From positions 7,518,001 to 7,582,000 of the forward strand of contig NZ_CP108569.1 of the NCBI RefSeq assembly GCF_036010505.1: a stretch of DNA of 64,000 nt. The letters are read 5' to 3'. A program made the translations under genes and the position numbers. Positions 57,937-64,000 of the stretch are shown one piece after another; position 1 is the first letter of the stretch, and the number at the start of each line of letters is the position of its first letter. The notes under the pieces are model-generated. The model made no database searches and had not been told where the DNA came from. It was given only the letters and a program-made list of their open reading frames with translations. The stretch is from Streptomyces sp. NBC_01197 (GTDB lineage Bacteria; Actinomycetota; Actinomycetes; Streptomycetales; Streptomycetaceae).

Positions 57937-58155
57937 CATGCGCACGCTGCTGGCGATGGTGGCGGTCTGCTGGTGGGAGAGCAGTCCGGCGACGGCTTGG
58001 ATGATGTCACTCATGTGCTTGCGGCGGCCGTGGTGGCGGGCGAGGGCCCGCCAGTTCTTGAGGTGCCCAATGCCGTGCTCGACGCGAATGCGGCGTGAGG
58101 AGTGGGCCTTGCGCTGGCGTTCGGGGCTACGAAGAAGGTGATTGTGATAGTTCAA
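57937..58155 (-). pseudogene. C-terminal fragment of an IS5-like transposase
   Basis: Encodes RIRVEHGIGHLKNWRALARH and SDIIQAVAGLLSHQQT, the last 70 or so residues of a DDE_Tnp_4/IS5-type transposase with its catalytic glutamate (VEH). The N-terminal two thirds are absent, and upstream sequence is the 3' end of the oxidoreductase gene. Confidence 0.75.
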
Positions 58156-58189
58156 CTGCGGCCCTGTTGTGGGGCCGTGGCCCGTGTGC

Positions 58190-58924
58190 TCAACGGTGGA
58201 CGGAGCGGTTCAGCTCGAGGAGCTGCTCCCGCGTGGGCGTGGAGGTGAACTCGAGGACGCGCTCCAGCATGCGGTCCCGGACGTGCGGGGCCGCGTCCCG
58301 GTCGGCCGCGTTGAGGGCCTTCTCCAGGTCCTTCAAGTCCAGTTCGGTGCAGTAGACGGGCATCATCGGCTGCTGGCGCCAGGAGTCGGCCAGAGTACCG
58401 GCGTCGAAGGGGTCGAATCCGGATTCGTCCACCAGGCGCATGCCCACACGCCGCGCCTCTTCGGAGTCTGCCGCGACCGGCAGTGCGATGCGGTCCGGGG
58501 TGCCCGCGGGAGCGTCCATGACCTCGAGCGTTTGTGACAGTACGGCGTTCCACGCCTTGACCACGGGCCGCCCCAGCTGCTCGGTGACCCACAGGCTTTC
58601 CACTTGGCCGTTGTCCACCGCCTCGATGGCGCCATCCCGGTGGGGAAAGTAGTTGGAGGTGTCGATGACTACGGTCTGGTCGGGTACGGAGGCGAACAGC
58701 GGAGCCACCGCCGGGATTCGCCCGAACGGGATGGACAGAACGATGACGTCCTTGCCCTGAGCGGCGTTGGCCGCGGTCACCGCATGCGCCCCGAATTCCA
58801 GTGTCTCGGCATCGATCGTCTCGGGTCCCCGAGAGTTGGCGACCGCGACGTCGTGTCCGCCGGCGCTGAACCTGCGCGCCAGTGTCGTCCCGATCGGCCC
58901 AGTTCCAATAACCCCAATTTTCAC
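58190..58924 (-). CDS. F420H2:NADP-oxidoreductase-like (NADP-binding) protein
   Basis: 244 residues. Rossmann motif IGVIGTGPIGTTLARRF at the N-terminus, NSRGPETI in the phosphate-binding loop, IPFGRIPAV, VIDTSNYFPHRDG. Fits COG2085 (NADP oxidoreductase, coenzyme F420-dependent) and is slightly longer than the archaeal enzyme. It could be an F420-linked or a simple NADP-dependent reductase. Alone on its strand, 700 bases from the flavin-monooxygenase module. Confidence 0.85.
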   Translation of the reverse strand: MKIGVIGTGPIGTTLARRFSAGGHDVAVANSRGPETIDAETLEFGAHAVTAANAAQGKDVIVLSIPFGRIPAVAPLFASVPDQTVVIDTSNYFPHRDGAIEAVDNGQVESLWVTEQLGRPVVKAWNAVLSQTLEVMDAPAGTPDRIALPVAADSEEARRVGMRLVDESGFDPFDAGTLADSWRQQPMMPVYCTELDLKDLEKALNAADRDAAPHVRDRMLERVLEFTSTPTREQLLELNRSVHR

Positions 58925-59628
58925 GAATTATCCCTTTCAAGGTTGCGCCAGCCCCTGGGGAGGTGGGCGATTCGTTATGGACGGCTGCGCGGAGAGAATT
59001 CCCGGCACCCCCGCGGGCGCCTAACGATGTCTGTGAATAGGGCGGCCGGTGGCCTACCCCTCGTTGTCCTGTTCGCGGCGTCCGCTCTCAGTGAGTGCAC
59101 GCAGGCGGCCGAGCGGTTCCTCGGAGGCGTCCCCGAGCCGCGCGATGTCCGCCCGGGGGGGTGCCCCTATGGGGGCGGACGCCGGCCTCCTTGGCCACCG
59201 CTGCTACGGAGGTGTCGAGCCCTTCCCTCGGGAAGTGGCGCTGCGCCGCTTTCAGGGGACTGCATGGTTGCGCTGGACGGCTGCACGAGCTTGCGCCTCT
59301 GTCGTCCCTCGGCGCTCATGCACCCTCCCGTTGCTTGTGTTTCCGCGGCCACAGCAAAACGGAGCCTGTCTCCGCATGGAGTCGAGCCTAAAACGGATGC
59401 AGCCTCCGGTCAAACTCGTCGCGCCGCCCTGAACCTCCGGTCTACCGGATGAGATGACGGGGCAAGCCGTGACGGCCCATTGATCGTCTCCAGCATGCGC
59501 TTGGTCGGCGCTGCGGGTAGACGATGGAGGGTTGGTCGTGGTGGGCTGCGAGACCACACCATGGTGTTGTACGGCGGTAACGGTCTTCACAGGAGGAGCA
59601 ACCTCATCGCGTGCTTGGCGTCGATCGC
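58925..59628. other. Intergenic region without a recognisable gene
   Basis: 704 bases between the oxidoreductase and flavin reductase genes. Open frames on both strands are low-complexity shadows. Nothing recognisable. Confidence 0.5.
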
Positions 59629-60135
59629 CTACGCGTCGATGAGTTCCCGGAACTTCGCGCCATGCCAAACGAGCGGCTCGTTCTGGCCGACGCCGAGCTG
59701 TTTCACCTCGAGCAGGGCCATCCAGTGGTCACCTGCCTCGGAAACCTCATGGATCGAGCACTCGAGCCACAGCGCTGCGTCTTCGATGAAGATGGCGCCT
59801 TCGTCGCCGACTTCGACCGCAACCTGCTCGAAGCGGGCAGCGCGGTCCTTGCCTGCGAGCTTGCGCAGCAGATCGCCCTGGCCTTTGCCGAATATGGATA
59901 CGCCGAGCGAGTCGGCAGCCTTGATCAGGCCCCATGTCTCAGAAGACTTCTGCACCGCGACCGCGACGAGGCACGGTTCGAGCGACGCGCCCACCATGAA
60001 AGACGACGCGACGAGCGCGTGCTTCTCGCCGCCGATGTCGACCGCGAGCACCGCCACGCCGGACGGGAACTGCGCGAACGCGTTTCGGACGATCATCGGG
60101 TCGTCGCTGGACGTGCGCACTTTGGACCGGGTCAT
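59629..60135 (-). CDS. Flavin reductase (NADH:FMN, HpaC-like)
   Basis: 168 residues from the ATG at 60135 (AGGAGGAC upstream). Pattern FAQFPSGVAVLAVDIGGEKH, ALVASSFMVGASLEPCLVAV and WHGAKFRELI fits the flavin-reductase-like domain that supplies reduced FMN to two-component monooxygenases. The obvious partner is the luciferase-family monooxygenase at 61477. Confidence 0.88.
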   Translation of the reverse strand: MTRSKVRTSSDDPMIVRNAFAQFPSGVAVLAVDIGGEKHALVASSFMVGASLEPCLVAVAVQKSSETWGLIKAADSLGVSIFGKGQGDLLRKLAGKDRAARFEQVAVEVGDEGAIFIEDAALWLECSIHEVSEAGDHWMALLEVKQLGVGQNEPLVWHGAKFRELIDA

Positions 60136-60405
60136 AAGTCCTCCTCCTTTCGCGGGGCACATGCACGGACCCCACTGTCCGCCCCGTCGCTTGCCTGATC
60201 ACGTCAAGGTGACCGCGATGGGAACACTGCAACGCTCTGGGTGAGCCAGAGCTGAAAAAACTTCCGTTGTGATTACGGGTATTGCCGACCCGTCGGTACC
60301 GCGCCGCGGGACGCCGGCGTCGTGGCGTGGCCGCGGCCCATGCCTGGTCCTGCTCCGGTGCCGACGGGAACTCGTCTGTCGAAGTCGAGTGGGCCGAAGG
60401 CGTCG

Positions 60406-60627
60406 TCAGCTCGGCTTCGTCACGCCGACCCCGCGATGCGGAGACGTCGGCGCGGAGAGCCGTGAATCTGCCGCGAAGAGGCAAGCGGACGTCATGCTTC
60501 GGCTGAGTCCGACGCGTCGTGCGAGCAGGCCGACGTCGATCCGTGCGCGCCCTGCGCGACGCTGTGCCTCAACGGCGTCCACAACGCGCAGAATCGCCCA
60601 CCGAGGCGGCGGCCGACGCGCGGTCAT
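60406..60627 (-). CDS. Small HTH-like hypothetical protein
   Basis: 73 residues; its ATG overlaps the riboflavin kinase stop as ATGA. RIDVGLLARRVGLSRSMTS looks like a helix-turn-helix, but the rest (SAPTSPHRGVGVTKPS) is unlike a domain, so it may be a frameshifted regulator remnant. The family is not recognised. Confidence 0.45.
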   Translation of the reverse strand: MTARRPPPRWAILRVVDAVEAQRRAGRARIDVGLLARRVGLSRSMTSACLFAADSRLSAPTSPHRGVGVTKPS

Positions 60628-61103
60628 CGCGCGCCCGCTTCGGGTGAAGTTGATGTCGCCCACTTGCGGACGTCCTCAACATCTTTCGCCAGCTGCTCCA
60701 CAAGGTCCTCGACGTCACGAAACCGTCGCTGGGGGCGGAGGCGGGTCACGAGATGAACCGATATTTGCCGGTCGTACAGATCGATCTCCACGTCGAGAAG
60801 ATGGGCTTCGAGGAGTCGTTGGCCGTGGCGGCCGTAGAAGGTGGTCCTCCGGCCGACGGAGACCGCAGCGGGCCAGTGTCGGCCGTCATCCTGCGTGACG
60901 ACTGCGGCGGACCAGACACCGTCCAGGTGAGCGCTGGTCTCCATGGTCAGGTTGGCGGTGGGAAAACCCAGCAATCGGCCGCGGGCATCGCCGTGTTGGA
61001 CGACGCCGGTGACAACCTGGTCTCGGGACTGAACGCTTTCGATTGCGAACGGCCGGCTCGCGGCCAGGTACTGGGCACGGCTCTGCCGAGTCATCTGCCG
61101 CAC
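60624..61103 (-). CDS. Stand-alone riboflavin kinase
   Basis: 159 residues from the GTG at 61103, which has a perfect AGGAGG 6 bases upstream; longer readings lack a ribosome site. The flavokinase signature is present: VVTGVVQHGDARGRLLGFPT followed by ANL, VSVGRRTTFYG and VEIDLYDRQISVHLVTRLRP. It matches the C-terminal kinase half of bifunctional RibF without the FAD-synthetase half, so it makes FMN only. It sits between a flavin reductase and an FMN-type monooxygenase gene, so it probably boosts FMN for them. Confidence 0.85.
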   Translation of the reverse strand: MRQMTRQSRAQYLAASRPFAIESVQSRDQVVTGVVQHGDARGRLLGFPTANLTMETSAHLDGVWSAAVVTQDDGRHWPAAVSVGRRTTFYGRHGQRLLEAHLLDVEIDLYDRQISVHLVTRLRPQRRFRDVEDLVEQLAKDVEDVRKWATSTSPEAGAR

Positions 61104-61476
61104 TAGGATCCTCCTCGCTGCGGTCGGGGGCCACATCAGTTCACGAGCCGTGTCGTCAGTAGTGCTCTGCGACGAGGGCGTTGTTGTCGTAGTCACGCTG
61201 GGCCTGCCGGTGACACCACCCGGCCTTTGTGCATTGATCGGCGCCCCAAGACCGGTGTCGGCACGGCAGTGGATCGGGGTGTCTGCAGCGCGCGCCGGGC
61301 ACTTCGCGTGATGGACGACCTCGGGCGGGGTGAGCCACCCCGCATCCGAAACAGCCTGCCCCCAAGCCGACATCCCGCCGGTATCGCCGGATTCGGTTGG
61401 TCCCGTGACGGCGAGCCTGAGCTGTTGAGGGTCAGGGAAGGCCATCTGCCTTCATTCCTTCATGAATGGTCGGACG
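61104..61476. other. Intergenic region, monooxygenase to riboflavin kinase
   Basis: 373 bases with no convincing gene. It may hold a second promoter for the kinase. Confidence 0.5.
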
Positions 61477-62661
61477 TCAGGCGCGCAGACCCGCGTCGCG
61501 CATGAGCGGGAAGATCTGCTCGTTCATCCGGTCGAGACCCTCGTCGTAATCGACGAGTCCGGTGCAGATGCCCGTGATGCCCGAGTCGTGCAGCTTCTGG
61601 AGCCCGTCGACGATCATCTCGGGTGTGCCGACGAGCGGAACGAGACCGGCCCGGAAGAACGTCCTGATGGTCTCGTCCTGCTTCGGGTCTTCGGACTTCT
61701 TGTAGTGATCCCAGCTCCACCCGCGGGCATCGCCGTTCTGGATGATGTGCTTGTAGCGGAGGGCGCTCTCGTAATCGCCCTTCTCCTCGATGTACTCGAG
61801 GTACTCCTTGGCTTCCTTCTCCGTGTCCTTGCAGATGATGTGCACACCGGACCACAGGCCGAGGTCCTCACGCCCGGCCGCGTCGGCGTTCTCGCGCAGC
61901 TTGGGTGTCACCGACTGGCTGTGCTCGACGCTGCCGATCGCCGCGAACAAGATGTTGGCGTGCTTGAACGCGAACTGCTGGCCGGCAGGGCTGGATCCCG
62001 CGCTCATCACCATCGGCCCGGGCGTCTGAACGGGCTTGGGCCACGACTGGGCACCCTGGAGGTGGAAGAAGTCCCCGTCGAAGTCGAACTGGTAGTCGTC
62101 CTCGACCGCCCAGAGTCGCTCGACGATGGTCATCCACTCGTCGGCCAGCTCATAGCGCTTGTCGTGCTCGGGCACCTCGACGCCGAACATATGGTACTCG
62201 GGCTTGAAGTAGCCAGCTGTGGCGTTCAGGCCCATGCGGCCGCCGCTGATGTGGTCGACGGTGGCCATCATCTTCGCCGCCATCACCGGGTGGATGAAAG
62301 GAACGAGGCAAGTGGCGAAGATCTGCATGTTCTGCGTCGCTGCTGCCAGGCCTGCTGCCCAGGTGAACGTCTCGTACTGTCGGCCCCACGGGCGGTCGGG
62401 GCCCGAGAGCCCCTGCCAGCGGGCGATGGGGATGAACCCGTCGACACCGTAGCGATCGGCCTTCTGGGCGAGCCCCTGGATCTCGTCCCAGTTGCCGAGC
62501 TTGATCGTGTTCTCGGCGAGGTTGAGACCGCCCTGGCCGGTCGTTACGTTCGCGCCGAAAACTGCGACCTTGAACTTGTTCGGGCCGCCAATCATGGGGC
62601 GCTGAGAACGTGCGACGGTGTGATCGGCTACGAAGTCGCGTGGTGCGATATTTTGCGTCAT
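61477..62661 (-). CDS. Luciferase-like flavin-dependent monooxygenase (LLM class)
   Basis: 394 residues. TIM-barrel LLM features: FKVAVFGANVTTGQGGLNLA, TFTWAAGLAAATQNMQIF, HPVMAAKMMATVDHISGGRM, GLNATAGYFKPEYHMFG, and MVMSAGSSPAGQQFAFKHAN. Such enzymes use FMNH2 and O2 to oxidise small substrates (sulfonates, sulfones, pyrimidines, chelators). The substrate is not readable. It shares a divergent promoter region with the AraC regulator. Codon use is less GC-biased than in the NRPS genes. Confidence 0.9.
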   Translation of the reverse strand: MTQNIAPRDFVADHTVARSQRPMIGGPNKFKVAVFGANVTTGQGGLNLAENTIKLGNWDEIQGLAQKADRYGVDGFIPIARWQGLSGPDRPWGRQYETFTWAAGLAAATQNMQIFATCLVPFIHPVMAAKMMATVDHISGGRMGLNATAGYFKPEYHMFGVEVPEHDKRYELADEWMTIVERLWAVEDDYQFDFDGDFFHLQGAQSWPKPVQTPGPMVMSAGSSPAGQQFAFKHANILFAAIGSVEHSQSVTPKLRENADAAGREDLGLWSGVHIICKDTEKEAKEYLEYIEEKGDYESALRYKHIIQNGDARGWSWDHYKKSEDPKQDETIRTFFRAGLVPLVGTPEMIVDGLQKLHDSGITGICTGLVDYDEGLDRMNEQIFPLMRDAGLRA

Positions 62662-63055
62662 GGGTTTTCTCCGTACTGTTGCGACTCTGGATACCGAAGG
62701 GCGTCCGGCCCATATCGGTTCCTGCGAAGAGGAAGGCGACTGCTGCGATCACGAGCGGCGATGTCGACCCTGTCGCTAGGGGTGACTTCGAACGGTGGGA
62801 GTACTCACCGATCTGTTGTGGTGTCGCTGTGTCGGCTTCTCTGTCCCGCTGATGAATGACGCTAGGAGCGCCGGCACCGGACCACCATGGCAAGGGACGC
62901 CATCAACGCAGGAAAACGCGCCAAGGTGTCACCACTTGCCGGTTGGTGGCGTGAGATGTAAGGCTTCTGGCGTTACTTCCGACGCCAGGCGGTTCTCCTG
63001 TCGCCGCGGCGCTTCCGGAGCGGCACCCCGTCGCCTCAACGAAGAGGAGAGAGAG
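62662..63055. promoter_or_regulatory. Divergent promoter region of monooxygenase and AraC genes
   Basis: 394 bases between the monooxygenase ATG (-) and the leader ORF (+). No further gene is seen. The AraC operator should lie here, but no repeat could be singled out. Confidence 0.5.
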
Positions 63056-63184
63056 ATGGATTCTCCGACCGTTCCCCCCGGCATTCCAGCGAACATGCCA
63101 TGCAGTGGAGCGACACCCGTGTCGGCTTCGTCGGCCCCCCTTGGCCGGCCGGTTCCCCAGCGCGGCGAAAGTGCCAAGCGATGA
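63056..63184 (+). CDS. 42-residue leader ORF coupled to araC-type gene
   Basis: ATG at 63056 after GAAGAGGAGAGAGAG. It encodes MDSPTVPPGIPANMPCSGAT and ends GESAKR. Its stop overlaps the next ATG as ATGA. No known family; rich in Pro/Ser, with no membrane segment. It is likely a leader peptide that couples translation, or simply a way to set regulator levels. Confidence 0.5.
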   Translation: MDSPTVPPGIPANMPCSGATPVSASSAPLGRPVPQRGESAKR

Positions 63185-64000
63185 AGCTGAACTCGTACCA
63201 GAACTTGCGCGTGCCGAATTTTAGTGTGCACACGTTGTGTCAGCTGCTCGAGGAAGCGGATCTCGACTGGCGAACCGCGCTCGCGAATGCAGAGATCGAC
63301 CCCGGCGCGCTGAATCGACCGGGAAGTACCATTCCTGCAAAGAAGGAGCTGGCATTCCAGCTTCAGTTCGTTGCTCTCACAAGAGATCGCGTGGATCTTT
63401 GGGTGCGGGCAATGCGCGCCTACACGACAAGCACCTACGGCGTTCGCGGAATGGCCCTGGCGACCGCCCCGACCGTTGAGGCGTGGGTGGAAGTTGCCAG
63501 CGCAACCGACAATGCCCCTGGGCTCCTCGAAATCATGCCTCTCCGAGCACCGGATGGGACAGTGGTGGGAATTGAATACGCCTACCCTGACGCCCCGGAC
63601 GAGTTGATCCCGTTCAGCGTGTACCGTGATCTATTTGCCAGCACCCGATCACTCGCGTGGCTGTACGGGGACACCTTCCCTTTCACTCGGGTCGAGGTGC
63701 CTATCGCGGAAATATCGCCCGAGGCTTTGGCGTACGTTTCCTGCGGAATCGAATGCGGCGCAGAGGCGTTGCGGCTGCGGTGGAGCCCTGCGACATCGAA
63801 GATGGAACTGCCCTTCGGTAACGCCTTCCAGCACGAGGCGTGGGTCAGAGCGGATACCCAGATCATCGACTCGTTCAGGGCGACTGGTGACTGGCCCCAC
63901 ACCGTCGCGAAAGCCATAAGGGCCGCGCCCAATCTCTACCGCACATTGGCAAATGCGGCCGCGGCGCTGCAAGTCTCCCCACGTACCCTGCAACGCAAGC
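63181..64000 (+). CDS. AraC-family regulator (OruR/ArgR type), 3'-partial
   Basis: The first 273 residues are in the window. The N-terminal Arabinose_bd-like effector domain (VHTLCQLLEEADLDWRTALA, ELAFQLQFVALTRDRVDLWV, RDLFASTRSLAWLYGDTFPF) is followed by the first HTH helices (AAALQVSPRTLQRK) at the window edge. Divergent from the luciferase-like monooxygenase gene, so it is the likely activator of that module. Codons such as TTT, AGT, ATA and ACA are frequent for Streptomyces, hinting at transfer. Confidence 0.88.
   Translation, partial: MKLNSYQNLRVPNFSVHTLCQLLEEADLDWRTALANAEIDPGALNRPGSTIPAKKELAFQLQFVALTRDRVDLWVRAMRAYTTSTYGVRGMALATAPTVEAWVEVASATDNAPGLLEIMPLRAPDGTVVGIEYAYPDAPDELIPFSVYRDLFASTRSLAWLYGDTFPFTRVEVPIAEISPEALAYVSCGIECGAEALRLRWSPATSKMELPFGNAFQHEAWVRADTQIIDSFRATGDWPHTVAKAIRAAPNLYRTLANAAAALQVSPRTLQRK

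Noticed and set aside
59939..60484. 181-codon minus-strand frame over the flavin reductase gene start
   Set aside because: Arg/Pro-rich shadow; the flavin reductase frame has clear family motifs.

Overview
The window is high-GC actinobacterial DNA, almost certainly Streptomyces. The codon use, ribosome-binding sites, gene families and a Tpg-type telomere terminal protein all fit. It looks like a chromosome arm or a linear plasmid. It falls into three parts.

(1) Bases 1-30.0 kb are the right-hand part of a non-ribosomal peptide (NRPS) gene cluster that starts left of the window. Three consecutive NRPS genes, the first 5'-partial, read (A)-T-C-A-T / C-A-T-C-A-T / C-A-T-E-C-T, with no thioesterase. 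After them come an MbtH protein, an Asn/Arg-type Fe(II)/2-oxoglutarate hydroxylase, an SDR, a P450, a Sfp-type phosphopantetheinyl transferase, a lone ketosynthase and an aspartate 1-decarboxylase. On the opposite strand are an MFS exporter and an orphan sensor kinase. A four-gene cassette (3-hydroxyacyl-CoA dehydrogenase, ACP, acyl-CoA dehydrogenase, FkbH protein) has the composition of the hydroxymalonyl-ACP pathway. It is followed by an FkbM methyltransferase whose two ends are remnants of an NRPS adenylation domain. By hand alignment the last A domain has an asparagine code; with the adjacent E domain and hydroxylase this suggests a D-3-hydroxyasparagine residue.

(2) Bases 30.1-58.2 kb are a scrap-yard of mobile and linear-replicon DNA. 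A full IS630 element sits inside an XRE/STAND-ATPase regulator gene next to the cluster. Removing the IS and one TA restores the frame exactly, so the regulator is a recent casualty. A second, partial copy of the same IS is fused in frame to another XRE regulator. Other contents are tpg, a frameshifted toxin-antitoxin-like pair, an ATP-grasp gene, several gene fragments, a second IS630, a small stress/regulator block (NTF2, SDR, AraC, IclR), linear-plasmid-type genes (DUF6083, UvrD-like helicase, helicase-associated-domain fragment) and a nested element. In that nest an IS21-family element carrying a VOC-family passenger gene has inserted into a third IS630, with 5-bp target duplications. A large SpoIIE-type phosphatase follows.

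(3) Bases 58.2-64.0 kb hold an F420/NADP-type oxidoreductase and a flavin-monooxygenase module. The module is a flavin reductase, a stand-alone riboflavin kinase, a luciferase-family monooxygenase and a divergent AraC regulator preceded by a 42-codon overlapping leader ORF. Its codon use is less extreme than Streptomyces, which suggests acquired catabolic DNA.

Functions are read from motifs and family knowledge; no database search was possible. Start codons were chosen by Shine-Dalgarno spacing and overlaps, and differ from the longest open frame where stated.
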